Shown here: positions 24,150 to 38,056 of the stretch, in pieces
How positions within the stretch are numbered: position 1 is the first letter of the stretch
Layout: each line of letters begins with the position of its first letter
Origin: Emergomyces orientalis
Taxonomy: Eukaryota; Ascomycota; Eurotiomycetes; Onygenales; Ajellomycetaceae
Assembly: GCA_002110485.1 (NCBI GenBank)
Contig: MOWL01000048.1
Span: 62,001 to 126,000, forward strand
Direction: 5' to 3'
DNA length: 64,000 nt
The notes under the pieces: model-generated
What the model saw: the letters and a program-made list of their open reading frames with translations, nothing else
What the model was told of the DNA's origin: nothing
Database searches by the model: none
Position numbers and translations under genes: made by a program

Positions 24150-24890
24150 AACTCGGTCTGGGAGCCCCAGTGCCCGAGAGGAATATAAGGGGAGAGGGGT
24201 TGGAGGTCTTTTATTTTATTTATCTTCTCCGTGTTCCCACAGTGTTGTTCGTTGAATTTGGGTTGGGTTTTTCCAGGGCTATCGGGAGTATGGGGGGCTG
24301 CAGTTGAGCAGAGAGTGACGGAAAGCGGTAGAGAGGGGATGCGTGTGGAGACCCGTGTTGGGCAGAATGAAGCTAGGACTTGTTGCTTAAGGAGGGAAAC
24401 CTACGACTTGTGGAATGGATGCAAGTCGCGGAGGGGAGGAGGGGTGAAGAAGAGGCGAAGACGGTCAGATAGAGGGTGTGATGAGGGAAATGGGTGGAAT
24501 GATTGTGAATGTTTGTAAATGTTTGTGTGTGAGAATGTTTGTGTGTGTGAATGTTTTTTTGTGGGCGTGTGTGTGTGTGTGTGTTTTGATGAAGACAGAC
24601 ACAAAAGGGCAAGCTTTGTAGATGGAGCAAGAATGGAAAATGAAGAAAGAAAACCAACAGGCACTGTGGTTACAGAGGAGGAAGAGGTGTGAGTGTGAAA
24701 ACCAGTAATGCAGTCTGTAGGGTTATGCGTAGGGTAATGCGTAGGGTAATGCGTAGGTTAGGCGGAGTGGGTAGAGATGTACGGGTGGGAGGAGAGGGAA
24801 GACGAGGAGGAGTGGTAGTGGTAGCAGTTGCAGTAGTAAGTAGGAGACGGGGATGTTATGGGAGATGGTGATGGTGGTGGTAGTGGAGTG

Positions 24891-24917
24891 GAGGAGGAGG
24901 AGGAGGAGGAGGAGGAG
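24891..24917. repeat. GGA trinucleotide microsatellite
   Basis: About nine GGA units lie in the presumed 5' leader or promoter of the GSK-3 gene. Confidence 0.85.
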
Positions 24918-26310
24918 ATGTCGGAGGTTGTTGGAGAGGTTGTTGGATAGAGGTTTAGAGGTGACGTTGACGGAGGGACGATGGCGGAGACACGGGACCA
25001 GGCAGTCAGTGGTGAATCGTGGGCGAGAAGGAAGAGTAGGAAAAGAAAAGAAGTTAGGAGTGGAAATGGAAGTGGAAGTTGGGTGAGGGTGAGGGTGAGG
25101 GCTGGCAGGACTAACAAAGGGACTGGACTGACTGCAGCAGGGACAGGACAAGAGGGAAGGGAATGGCAAATGGGCAATAGAAGAAGGGACTAAGCAGGAG
25201 GATGGGGAGAACAGAAACAGCTCGGGTCAGAATGCTTGCTGCTGCGGCTGCGGCTGCGGCTGCTTCTGCTTCTTCTAGATACTAGCTTCTATTCTGCTTC
25301 TCTTTCTCTCTATATCTCTATCTCTCTGTCTTCTGTTCTGTCTGCCTTTGCCTGCTGTGTCTGGCTGTGTCTTGTGTCTGTGTCTGTGTCCGTGGGACTT
25401 GGGACTTGGGACTTTGGGACTTCGGGACTGGGGACTTTTGGGACTGGGGGGGCAGGTTTCTTGGGATGTGGCAGTTGGGCATTCCCTCTCCGTGGCTGTT
25501 GGTGGTTTGGGTTCTGACCTCGTACCAGTACTGAAATTATCATCCCCTCTCTCTGTATTGAATGTTTCTCGATATATGACGTATTGTAAAGTGTTAATTT
25601 GTAAACTGATTTTCTGGTTCTAAGCTACGATTACCGCTTGACTTTCAAAATTCCCTTTAAGCTCTGCCTATCAAGCGCGCAATCCCTTTTTTATTATTTT
25701 ATTTATTTTTATTCTATTGTTTTTTCTTTCTTTCCATAATCAACATCAAAAATATTCTCAAAAATAATTTGAACAGAGGCGACCTCCAACTTCCACTTCC
25801 AATATTCTGTTTCCTCTAAACTATCCGTCCCTCCGCCTCCACCCACGTAACGGCTAATTACAGCTAGCCCACCTAGCTCACCTAGCTCAACCTCTTCCCC
25901 CCCTCCAAACCCCGCTTGGAAAGGTTCATTCATAATAAAAAGATACACCAATGTCACGCGGATACCTTGTCACTCCCCCCCCTCTGTGGCAGTTAGCCCT
26001 TGTCCCGAAGTGGCAGTTACAGCTTTTTTATTAATATCCAACGCTATGGTTAGGTACTCTAACTACTAAATGGCGGCTGGCTGGCTGGTCGATGGTCAGG
26101 TGAGGAGTGCACGTGAACCCTAATCTGAGGACCTCGAACCCTGGGTCCAGGGAATAATAAATAATAATAAGAATAAGAAGGGGGGAGTTTCGGCGTAATG
26201 TCCATTGAGTTTTGATATTATTCCTTAGCACTTACCAAGGGTTTGGGTTTTGTTTATATTTATGTCGATAGTTGATATAATATAAGGGAAGAAAGAATAA
26301 TAAAACGAAA

Positions 26311-26326
26311 CCCCCCCCCCCCCCCC
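26311..26326. repeat. C16 homopolymer
   Basis: An uninterrupted run of 16 C in the gene-poor region. Confidence 0.9.
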
Positions 26327-29137
26327 TCTCTTCCTACTCTTCCAATTCCTTATTTTATACCATCGCAAGCGTGAGGTTTTGTATGATAGTTAGAGGGGAG
26401 GGGAGGAGACACGATCGGGAATATTGAAATTTCATTTATATGTGTGTGTTGTGTGTGCGTGTGTCTGTAGTCCTCTTCTAAAAGTTACTTACTTTAGTTT
26501 ACCCCTCCTTGCTCCTCCTGTGCCCTGGTTCCCGCAAACCTGTCAATTCCCAGGAATTAACAAACAACCCACGAGGTCACTGTGCTGCAGCTGCTCTTGA
26601 ACAAGAAAAATATTGGGGAAAGCGAGAGAAGGGGGGCAAAGCTAAATATGCGAGGGGCAGAATGGGGATATACATATTTCTATATTTATAGATACCTTAG
26701 CTACGTCTCTGCCTAGGAAGATGTTGGTAAGGAGCTAGCTCGTCGTAATATCTATGGACCAGGTATGTTCATGCATACCTAGGTAATTACCAAACAAATT
26801 ACAAAATGAAGTTCAAGTTATTTCAATTCAAATTTTCCCTCAGTAGATATTGACAAGCAAGAACAGGCAACAGACTGACAACAGACAGACAGCTTTCGGA
26901 ATAATTCAAATATAACTTTTGCCCCCTTCTTTCTCATTAGCAAGACCGTAACTATAAGGTCTCCTAGTAACCTACATATATACTTAAGGTATGGATACAC
27001 AAAAAGGATGAGCCATTTGATCTTTTGTTGTTAGTTAACCGCTTTACCCTTCACGTAAACTTTCCTTACCATTCTAACTGACATCCATAGTGTTTTTGCT
27101 TCCGTTTCTTTCTTTCTTTTTCACATCGAGGCGGGCGTGTTGACGAAACTGTGTTGGGTGAGGTTGGGTTGGATTGGGTTGGATCGGATTGGCTGATGGA
27201 TGACTTCATACCTGGCCCCTGCGGCCGACCGCTTATCATTTGACTAAACTGTTTTTACCCTCCAATAATCCCCATTGAGGGGAGAAGAAAGGGAAAAAGA
27301 ATATTAATTATCCCAAAGCTGCTACATAGGATGGATAGGTTCTTCCAATCGAACCACAAGAAAAAAAAGAAAAAAAGAAGCAGAAACTGCCCCAGCTCAG
27401 CCCAGCCAAACCAAACCAATTGATAGGACAGGACAGGAACGGGGAGAAAACGGAAAAAGAAAAAAAAAGAGGAAAGAAAAGACAAGAAGGAAACAGGAAA
27501 CAGGAAACAGGAAACGGGACGAACACATGTTCGTCCCCCTGAGCCTGGGCCACTGAGCGCGCGCAGAGACTGGGCGCCGCAAGGCTGTCTTTCCTTTCTT
27601 TTTCGTCTTTCTTATATTTGCTTCTTCCATTCCTCCATCATCGGGTTCCAGACGTCCAGGCCTGCCCTTTAACTACACTCATGGACACATGCGAGCGAAC
27701 GCAACTCAACGCAACGCCTTTTTTTTTCGTGTCTGACAGTATAGGGCGTGGCTGAAGGGGGGAGAGAGGGTGAGGAGGAGTGGCGCGAGGAACCAATCAA
27801 TCAATAGTTAACGAGGCAAACCAACCAGTAGAATAAATGGAATGGAGATGTTGAGACATTGAGAGGCCAGGTGCCGGTTTTTTCTTTTTCTTTCTTTTTT
27901 GATTGGTCTGAGACATAAATGGAGGATGAAGCCAATTAGGGGATTGAGGTCAAGATGTATACGAAGTAAGTACCTAGGCATTTCTTGACCCAGTAGGTAC
28001 GGAGTGGATTATTATTGGGAAAGATGGGGTGTTTAGGTAAAAATCTATAGAGTAGGGTATGTGTTTTAGCCGTGGGGCGTTTTGACTGGTTTAAACAGAA
28101 ATCTCGAGGGGAAAATAGATTGATATGTTGGTACCTGAGCGAGCAATCAACTTAACGGGTGATTTGTTTGGATTGATACCAATGTACGGAAAGATTATTT
28201 ATTTTTGCACCCCAGCTGAAAAAGGAACAGCCTTAAATTCCCCTCCCCTTTAGCAAGCGGATTTTTTGTTTCTCAATTGTTTTTGACTGCCAGCTAAGAA
28301 TTCTGGGAGCTGATAAACTCGAAATTCAGGAACCAGAAGTAGGTAGTTTTAACTACCTGACATAGATAGCTACCTGCCCAGCTATGACAATCAGCACCCA
28401 ATCAATCCTCCGTCTCTTTCTTCTCTGATAAGCCCTGTTCCGTTACTCGGGCCCTCGCCCTTTTTTTTCATTATGATTATCATTTCATTATGTCCCGCCC
28501 GTCAAATTGAAAACCCCCATCCAACCTCGGGCTTGGCAGGTTCGAAGACTACCATCCGGGCCGAATTGGGCGTAACAAATAATGCGCTGCGTTTCTCAAA
28601 ATAAAAAAATAAAAAAATTGCAGTACCATCCAATAAATGCACACATGGGGTAGCGCATCGAGGAGAAAGAAAGTAAAAGGGAACCAGCCCAGCAACGTTT
28701 GGTAGTTTTGTCATGTATTATTACAATTGTCCAACATGTGTAGCTGTAGCCGTAGCTGTAGTTTTTATATAGGTGGAGAGAGCTGGAGCTCTACAGAATA
28801 GACGTAGCTGTATATACGTCTGCACTCCGTAAGTAACCTTAGCGATCGAAATCCAACCCTGCTAGCTAAGTCAACTAGCCTCACCCTCCTCCCCCCCTTT
28901 GCCCTGCCCTGCCCTTGTCCCACCCATTCGTCGTTGCGCGTCTTCGCCGTCAGGTACCGAGACGAGGGGACACCAACTGACAGGTGGTAGTTAAAACCTT
29001 AGCTAGCTACCTAGCTCTCGTAGGACTGAGGAGAAGGGAAATGTAGGGCAGTAATCGGTGTGGTCCCGTTTTGGCGTACCCAACCCCGAAAAATTGAAAT
29101 CATTTATTTATTTATCCTGCCGTTGAAAATGGAATAA

Positions 29138-29162
29138 TGGGATGGGATGGGATGGGATGGGA
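29138..29162. repeat. GGGAT pentanucleotide repeat
   Basis: Five GGGAT units in intergenic DNA with no coding context. Confidence 0.85.
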
Positions 29163-32100
29163 GTTTGAGACTTGAAGACGGGATGGAGACACGGCCCATA
29201 TTGCAATTGCAATTTTCTCAAAGCTTTTTGATTTAAAAAACTGTAATTAGTTTTTGTGTTGTACTGTACAACTTTGAATAATACATATATATTACCTACG
29301 TATTGTATATGACGGAATACCACGTGATGGAGATCTTGGGTTAAAACAGACAAGCTGTAACTTATCTAAATTCCACGCGCCCGCTGAGAAATTATGGTAT
29401 CAAAAAGAGGGGAGTTTCCTTCTCGTTCCACAACTTGCTTGGAAAATGCAGCTGTCCCATTGGATTATATTAATTGCCTTCAAAGAAGGAATCATAACTG
29501 GAAAAAGGTCGGTTCTTATATTAACCTCATGAACACCAACCGGTCAACGTTCTCCGTTGCTGTCAAAATTTGAAGTAGAAAAAATAGCTCTACCAAGAGA
29601 TACTTCTCTTTTTAACCTTGCCTACCCATCCACCACGGATTCCTCGATGAGTTGATGCATAATACTAATTAATCTCTTAATAATAACTACCTAGCTAGGT
29701 ACATGTATATGTACTGTACTTCATGATTCAGGCGCGCAGCACGCATGGCCAATATATCACCCAGTCTTTTTTAATATACCAAATCTCTCAAAAGTCCAAC
29801 ACGCAACCCCCTGGCATCCTCTGCAATTGAATTCTGTCTGTCAAGGTCTCAGGGGCAAAAAAAGCAGAACGAGATCATCACCTTCATCATCGCCTCCCGT
29901 CAGCAAACAGTTGCAAAAGCTAGCTAGCTGCTGCATGAGTTCTGCCACCATCTAAACCCCACCAACAAATAATAGCGCAGCTGGGCAAAGGGCCGATATG
30001 GGAGAAATGGATACCTGGTCCTGGCATGACCTCACTCGCCTCCTCCCCGTTCCATCGAGGTACCGTGCGTTTGAGCAGCATTGGGGCCCGGCCACCACTA
30101 ACTAGTAATGGACTAAAATAAAATAAAAACAACAGCCTTGTCGTTTAGCTATTATTTGTCAACTTATTGCCCGCTGAAACTAGCTTTATTTTCCTTAACG
30201 AACCCTGGGCGAATATTTTGTCCACATGGCTATGGTACAGTACAAAGCTACAGAGTTTCCAATCCTACCTTGATCGATCAGTGCATCGCAAAAACCAATC
30301 CATTTCAATCCAATTCAATTCAAGTTCTTTTCAGAAAATACCAAAAATTCTCAGGGTTTTGATATCCCCATTTCCCCTCGTCATCCCGTCCCCCTTGCGC
30401 CGCGAATCTCATCTCATCAATTCAAGATCCAATTCAGTCCAGTTCGGCGCAAATGCAGAAAAAAGGTTTTTCCAATTCTGGATGTTCCCCACTAGGTAAC
30501 TTTGTTTTTGTTTTTCTTTCACATCAGCAGATCAGTGAGATCATCCCCAATTAGTTTTAGCTGAGGGGGCCCCTGCTGGCTCAGGTGACGGACGGATTGA
30601 CTGACTGGTCGGGGCGACTGAGATGACGGGCATATTATTCGTTTTTCCTCCATTGCTATACGCTGCGTATGGGATGGACTGTCTGAGTTAGTGAGTTAGC
30701 TCGTTGGTAGCTTTCTTTTCCTGTGCTGTTGTTGGTCTGCTGAGTTTGCTCGAGTCCGCTGAGTTTGATGCAGGGAGGAGAAACTGTTCCTGTAACTGCG
30801 CAGGGTGTGTACCTATCCTATCACAAGTCATTTTTTTTCCCTGAGGAGTACGTCCGTAGTAGTGGCGCTGGCTGTTTTGTTCAGTTTCCTTGAACTTTTT
30901 TGAGGTCAGAGAGTGTGTTGAAAAAAATGAAAATAAAAATTCGGGATGGCAGTTATGATGCGATGGCGCAGCAAAACCACCACACTGAAGTCTGCACCGC
31001 ACCCCGCAGCTTCTTCCCTTTGCCTTGCTTGCAACCCGACCAGCGATCTCAAAAAAAAAACAAAAAAGGCTCGAAAGCTATGAACCCCTGCTCATCATCC
31101 AATATTATAATGTATCATCAACATCAAAAAGATCATCGTCATCATCATCATCGTCAATTCTTTTTTTTTCTTTTTCTCGCCCATTTTCCATATTAATATT
31201 TCCCATCCCTCTCTGTGTGAATGTCTGTGCGGGATACTAAGTAACTAACTAACAGGCCGTAAAACTTGAACTAGCTCGCTGTATTATTTATTATTATATG
31301 GGGAAGTATAATGAAACCCCATGTATTTTTATTTTATTTCCCACAGGAATGGAAATTAATGCCTGCTGCTGATATCAAAACACGCTGGTAGACATCTATT
31401 TATCTACATGGTAAGTGCCGTACAAATAAAATCAAGGCGCATGGCAGGATGGCCTTACATCCATACATCACCAGCCTCGACCAGCCTCGTTTCCTTGAAG
31501 CTGCAGATAAGTAAAAATACAAAAATAAAAATAAAATTGTCCCCGAGTCCAGTGGCGGCCAGCTTAGATCGAATTCCCCCCCTTCATTTTGTTACCACCA
31601 TTCTTCCCGTTCAGATCGCTTGAGCCACCTCCCAGCTCTTGTCACTGTCAAACTATTTTTATTTTTATTTATTATTTTTTTACTACTCCGTACCTCCATC
31701 CTAAACTTACCTGTCTAGCTGCAGCAGTTAGTTCCATAAAACCAGCGCTGCACCAATGCATGAAATCCTTGCCCTTGTTATGACTTTGTATTCTTCCGCT
31801 TCCTTCCTACAACACTTAACCCAGATGTTCCCCTCTCTCCCCTCTCTGTAGCGAAGCATTGGGCTTGGTGCTTGCATCGTTCCACAGAAGCTTTTGCTGG
31901 TCCGGGAGTTTGTCGTTTCTTCTAAGGAGGACGCAGAACTTCTCAGCAAAGAGGAAAGGTTTGCTTGTTGTTTGCATCTATTATTATTAAGGCTCCGCAG
32001 AGCTGTTTCTAGTCATTTCCAAACTTTCCTAGTGACGGCCGGTTGGAGAGGAGAATGATGAGTGAGGAGGGAAGCGCATTTAATGCCCTTTTTTTCCTCT

Positions 32101-33603
32101 CTCTCTTCTTTTGTGGTTGTGTTGCTATTTGAACTCTTGCTGATGGGAGATGGATGGATCAACAACCCTTGAACCCGAACTAACAGCTGCTGTCTTGCTT
32201 TTAGTTCAGCAGGGGTAAGTTTTAGGCGGAATGTCAATGCGTCTGGCGCGGTAATTTTTATTTTTATTATTTTTGGGTTTTTTCTCCCGCTCCCACTGTT
32301 TTTCCCTGCTTTTTCAATTTCAATACAGGCCTGTTTTTTGGGTTAAAGGATTAATTAATTTGTGCTGTTGTTTCGGTTTTTGAATCCTTTGCGTATGACC
32401 AATCGGTAGTTACAGCACAATAAATTGTGTCAAATATCACATCATCATACCAGGTACAGGAACTGCCCTGTCGTCATTGTGGCTCCGACGGTAGAACTTG
32501 CGATCTCCCTTGATCCAATATTCATTTAACGATCCAATGTCTGGTTAACCTAGGTTCCAACATCCCACGATGTATTCTTGCATGCAACAATGAAATATTT
32601 ATGCACTGTCCATCAGGACCAACCAGACATTTTTCTCTTATGGTTTTTTTTTTTTTTTTTTGTTTTTTTTTAAAAAAATCCTTTTTTGCCTGAACAACTT
32701 CACTCATCTTATCTTAAACTGGTGGCGAGTCAATTACCCACCGCATCCAGATATAAAAACGGTTTATCTTGAGGTTGTGATGGGCCTTTTTTTGTTTTTT
32801 TAAATGTTTTTAAACCCTTTTTATCCTGGCGCGCTGGGTGGAGCAATATGAAGATATATCATGAATTATGACATCAACCGATGCAAGTGATAGGACCCAT
32901 ACAAATATGTGCATTGAGGTGGGTGGTTAATGCAATGCTGATGAAGGAAATTATTCCACAACTCAGAGCGTGTGGGAAGTTTGAGTGGTGAGCAGTATAT
33001 TGCGGACCTCACCAACTGTACTGTACTGAGTACCATCATGCGCTTTTGGAGAGTCGATTAAGAGAGTAGCATAAAATGAAAAGGTATGTTTATCTAGGCA
33101 GTTACACGGAAATTCAGGATTTATAGGCTGATGATTGCCGAAGTAGATGAGACGAGGGTGGGATATATAGATAGATAGAGCAATTACGCCGATTTTATGA
33201 GGTAGGCATTTTGAAGAAGGTTTTATCAGTCAGTTTGACGGAAGATTGGAAATAAAAAAGGGTGAAATGCCCATCGTATGAGCAGAACAAAATACAAACC
33301 CCTGGCTGCTGTCAACCAGGTTTTCCAGGACGAAAGTGGAATAGACAAATGCAACACCACCAGATGACTAACTACCCTGTATGTCGAATAATACAGATGG
33401 GCAAACTGAGGAATTGGAAATACAAGCTGAAGCAACCTCTTATTGCTGAATACTCGTGTATACGGACACGTTCTATACGCGATGCAGTTCGCCTTTCACC
33501 ATTACCCCTTTCCCCTATCCCATTGGCAGTTGCAGCTACATACATAACTGCCTCATTCTTATCATGCTGTACTGCCACTCAGGCAGAGGTACACAGCATA
33601 GAC

Positions 33604-33643
33604 ACAGACAGGCAGACAGACAGACAGATGGATGGATGGATGG
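33604..33643. repeat. CAGA then GATG tetranucleotide repeats
   Basis: CAGA-type units grade into GATG units. The array lies within a long but unconvincing open frame. Confidence 0.85.
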
Positions 33644-36140
33644 GATTCCGCGATCCCGCCAAAGAGCTGTTCATCCGCTCAATCATCATTTCCCATCATC
33701 GTCATCATCATAAAACTTCTCCCTTCTGCATAAATCTCGCTGCAGTCATAGGCCAGATTTTAATTCTAACGTCTACTTACTGCAAGCAACATTCAGATAA
33801 ACGGGCCAGAATCCCCTCTTTCTCTCTCTAGCCTGTTGGGACATATCAGTGGGGGGTTCACCTGGAAACCAGCTGAATGTGATGCCTTTCCTTTTTTGCT
33901 TTATTTTTACTTTTTTTAAGAGAGGAGGTCTATAATATAATATAATCCCCCCCCCTTCTCTCTCATATCCCCTCACCTTTACACGTGTGTCCGTACCCCT
34001 GCCCGTGTTCTCGAGCCGCGTACGGAATGGAAATCGCTAGAAAAGAAAAGAATAAAAGCCTTCCAGGGGCTTGTTTCCAATTTTGCCTGTGCTTTTTTTT
34101 TTTTTTTTATATTTTTTTTATATTTTTATTAATTTTTTTACTTCTGTCCTCTTCTTTTGCTTTCCTTTCCTTTCCTTTCCCATCAACCCAGATCGAGCCC
34201 ATGCAAAATGCATGCGTGTCGAGCCCCAATTGAAATCCTACCCAAGTTCACGGACCCCCTGGATACCTCTGGAGCCGGAGTGATGATGATGGTGATGCGA
34301 GGCTGTGTGCTTAATATGTATAGGGATGGGAATGGATTGGGGGAGGTGGTCTGGTAAATCTGCCTAGCTGACGAAAGCTCAGAGTTACATATCTAGCTTA
34401 TGAACAAGGGAAACATAGTAGGTGGCATTCGAGAGCAGCTAAATTTTTTGGGGGGTTTTTTTCTGGGTTTTTTCTGGGTTTCATGGGCATGCGAACGACG
34501 TGGCTCTTATGTCATGGCGTACAGACAAAATGAACAAGTATTTCACGGGTGACAGCAGATTTTACACGTTGAAAATAAATTGGGAAATAACTAGATGCCC
34601 TGTCGGGAAGTTTAATATATCTCAGCCATGTAGACGGGGTTAGAGATGTGATGCGCAGTTCAATTGCCTGATAATCGAGGGGCATTTCAGAGAGAGCGAG
34701 GAAGAATAATAATAGAGCGGAGGAGAGAAATAGATGCTGCTTAAAAAATGAGATACCAGCACTGAGATTTGTTTTCTCCGGTGTCTTTTTCTGATTTACT
34801 TGCATGTTCTAGGCTTTGAGTTTATGCATGTTTCATGAGAAACGGATATTGTCCCCCGCAGATGTTGAATTTGTGTTTCTTAAGCTGTGTGCTATCTTAT
34901 ATAGGTGAGGTGTGGTTGAATAGAGATAAAAGAGCAAACTTACGGGCACAGTCACCTACCTACATATCAATAGGAAGGCTTTGATTGTGAGATAAACAGG
35001 TAGATGGATTTGTCACAATAATCATCATTATTGGTTTCTCTGGTTCATTGCTCTGCTCCGATTGAGGGTAGGGGGGAAGTAATATTTTACATAACACACA
35101 CGGTTCTTTCTCTCCTCCCTTTCTTTCCTCCTCTTCGCCTCCTCTATGTAAAACGATAAACTAAAACAAAGAAGAAAAGGAAATAAAAAGCAAATGTGTT
35201 TTGTTGCGCGCCCTTTAACAACGGAAAATTTCCCACATCAAATGTTAGTAGGAGAGAGGGGTCGTCCCAACTGGATCTCATAAAAAAGGCCAACCTGACT
35301 GGTTTGTTTATATATGGCATGCATCAACATCTGGGGAACATGGAGAATTGAAACATGAAACGTGAAGAATGGAACATACGAAGTGGAAAATGGAAAAATG
35401 GAGAATGGAGAAAGATTTGATATTATAAGACGAAGAATGATGATGGAAATCCAAACAATTCAGAGTAGAATAAACACAAGTCAAAATACGAGATGAAAAC
35501 AAAACTAAAAAAATGGAAAGAAGACGGAGAAGTGCGGAAAAAAGGGGGACATGTCTATACAAATCGCAACGAACCGAATGGAAATAGAAGTGGTAATGGA
35601 TTATATCTGTTATTTTGTTTCCCTTAGTCTCCGATCCCCAGTCCGGGGCCCTAGCATAGCTTTTGCTTGCTAGACCCTCCTGGAAATAGGAAATTCAAGT
35701 CATCTTGGATATACACAAAAAGAAGAAGAGGAAAAGGGAAAAAGGAACAAGGAAACCGCACAACGATGATTTCTTTAAACAATGGTCTTGAGAATCAGAC
35801 GCTGGAGGACGAAGAAGTTTAGTTCTACGCCAGTCACCCGCATGCTGCAAACGGGTTTGGGGGAGGTAAATGTATGTACATTTAGCTGTGGACGTGAGTG
35901 TGGATGCTGTGTGCGGGGAAGAAGAGCGAAGATAAGATGGAGCTATTAAAACATGGGGTTGGAAAGGCAAGGTTGGTGAGATGTGAGCGGGTTCGGCATG
36001 TAAGACTGATGATGGGTGTTGTCGGTAATGAGTTTGTAGAGGAAGGTTATAATGAGGATTGTTTTCTTGTCTTGTCTTGTCTTGTTTCTGCCTTTTGCTT
36101 CTCATGCAGTTGCATGATATTCATAGTTTATATTTATTGT

Positions 36141-37367
36141 CTAGAATGGCGGGGAGGGGACATTGGGCATCTCGCCAGATTCTTGTTGCTCCATCAACTC
36201 TTCCGAGGCCATTTCGAAGGAGACGGCGAGGCCGATCTTGGCTTGTTGCTGTTGATTTTGGAAACATTTTGGTTAGCAGGGAATTGTGTTTTTTATTTTT
36301 TTTAATTTTTTTAATTTTTACGTAAAAGATAAAAATACATACCTTGACTTGGTCAATCTCTCCAGCAAAAGTAAGGGAGATGGGCATGGCGACACGCTTC
36401 TCCAAGAGACAGCTCAGCTTACCAGCACTATCGATCTGTGCTCGGAAGGTCGATGCTCTGAATTCGTATTTGGCTCCGACGGTTGTCGTTCCCTCTTTGC
36501 GGATGTCACCCACGATTCCCAAGGGGCCGGGGGAGAACTGGAGATTCATATCGACACCGGCCTCGACCTTATCAGACAGCTTCTTCCAGTATGAGGCATT
36601 GATGGCGCCCTGAGCTTGAAGCTGGGCGCTGGCAATCCAATCATCTCCTTTGTATTTTGCACAATAGGACAGGGCGGTTTCGGGCGGGACGCTGAGACCC
36701 TGTCGCTGCCACATGGCTTCAAGACCCAGGGCGAGGTTCGGGGTGACGGATTGGAGATAGCTTCCGACGAATATGCCGGTGATGCCGCCTTCTAGGAAGG
36801 ATGGGTTGAAGGCCTTGACAGAGGCGGAGAAATCTGCGCCGGTGTAGTCGTTATCGATTTGAATCAAGCCCTGCGCGCTGCCCGGCATTATCTGCGTGTT
36901 TGTCTTTGTAACCCACGCGGAGTTCCATCTGTAATTGGCCACGGCCGCAAGGGCTCCATCACTGCCGAGGTTTCCTTGTAGGAAGACCTTTTCATTGTTA
37001 GAAATTAAATCCGATATTCTGAACACTAAATGCTTAAATCCTAGGGAGATGTGACACATACCCTAGGGGATCCGAACATAGAAGAAAAGGCATATGGAGG
37101 CAGAGTTCCTTGCTGCGAACCCATTGTGAAGGCATGGGAGACGCGGAAGAGAGGAGACATGCCAAAGACTTTTGTCAGATCCGCGCGGAGGCCTGTGAAC
37201 ATAAAGTTGGACAGGAGGACATCCTTCTGAACTTCTCTGGCGACATTCTCTACGGTGCCTGGATTGGACAAGCCCAGGGCTTCTCTCCGGGCGGAGAATG
37301 AACTATATGCATCTTTGAGGGTGGCGGCCACAGCATTGTCTGAGAGGAAAGAGAGTGCGTCGGACAT
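36141..37367 (-). CDS. TOM40: Mitochondrial outer-membrane import channel Tom40
   Basis: Three exons (37367-37062, 36987-36343, 36248-36141) give 352 residues, the usual Tom40 size. Tom40 is the beta-barrel pore of the TOM complex, through which nearly all nuclear-encoded mitochondrial precursors enter. It belongs to the eukaryotic porin (VDAC/Tom40) family. The N-terminal region starting MSDALSFLSDNAVAATLKD and running through VFGMSPLFRVSHAFTMG is characteristic. The barrel body includes LQGNLGSDGALAAVANYRW, ASYWKKLSDKVEAGVDMNLQ and LTFAGEIDQVK. The last exon gives a short acidic, Pro-ending tail. The last intron has a good CTAAC branch point and a CAACAG acceptor. It is divergent from the phosphofructo-2-kinase gene. 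No abnormality is seen. Confidence 0.95.
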
Positions 37368-38056
37368 ATTGGCGGGAAGGACACGGAGGGTTTTTAAAGA
37401 GGGAATTCGAGGGCCGCCTCTACAGTAGACAGGAGGGGATGAGGTAGAATGGAAAATATAAAGGGTGCAGGGTGCGAGGGTGTGAGTAGTAAAGGCAGCC
37501 CGGGAGCGATGAAGCTATTCACGTATAAAGAATACACGGAGGTTTGTTGATATCGTGAACTTGTTGAGCTTCTCTAACTTCTTCTACAGGAAATTATATA
37601 GCGAAGTTGGAAGATTGAACATTTTGATACGCTAGTGCGCCTTGGGACTAGCGCCTTTCCTCGGCACACCTCAGGCTTGGCATTACTCGTTCCTAACTGG
37701 GAAATAAATGACATCCATCTCGGTTTCATATACAGATATGTGCAGACAAGAACATTTATATAAGATGTATCTGTGTCCGCTGAAGATGTCACCATCGTTG
37801 CTTGTTGCCTTTGTCTGTGGATAAGAAACTGTCCTGCCGCTGTTATTAAGCTCTCGACCCGCTCGGATTCCCGCTTGGCTATCTATGTACCCTCACCAGG
37901 CTTGTGCTGTAAATCCTTCCAAACTACATAAATTGTGCTATCTATATCTATCTATCTATATATATACATTTACTCCTCAAAGCATATCTTATCTGATATT
38001 AGTTATCAAGATCATTGTCTGTCTGTGGTAATCAGCACGAAATAGCTATTTGAAGC
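37368..38056. promoter_or_regulatory. Divergent promoter region, TOM40 / phosphofructo-2-kinase
   Basis: The 689 bp between two opposite start codons must hold both promoters. There is a CTAT/TATA-rich tract at about 37930-37970, around 100 bp before the plus-strand start, which could serve as a TATA-like element. Other elements cannot be assigned. Confidence 0.55.

Larger units (their letters stand above)
24150..36140. other. 12-kb gene-poor region
   Basis: No frame on either strand shows a recognisable domain or linkable exons. The first 1.5 kb upstream of the kinase start is purine-rich on the plus strand (CT-rich on the gene strand) with GGA, GT and 12-bp GGGTAATGCGTA repeats, as expected for a promoter and 5' leader. 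The rest contains many homopolymers, microsatellites, TAGCTAGC-type palindromes and four GTAC-spacer-GTAC motifs (29261, 29711, 30235, 33018). A 189-codon plus-strand open frame at 33262-33831 runs through a CAGA/GATG microsatellite and is probably chance. Non-coding RNA genes cannot be excluded by eye. Confidence 0.55.

Noticed and set aside
26120..26145. GGTTCGAGGTC (minus), resembling a tRNA B box
   Set aside because: No A box or cloverleaf arms at the right distance. Similar single hits at about 27355 and 58510 failed for the same reason.
33262..33831. 189-codon open frame on the plus strand
   Set aside because: It runs through a CAGA/GATG microsatellite, with no domain or intron structure.
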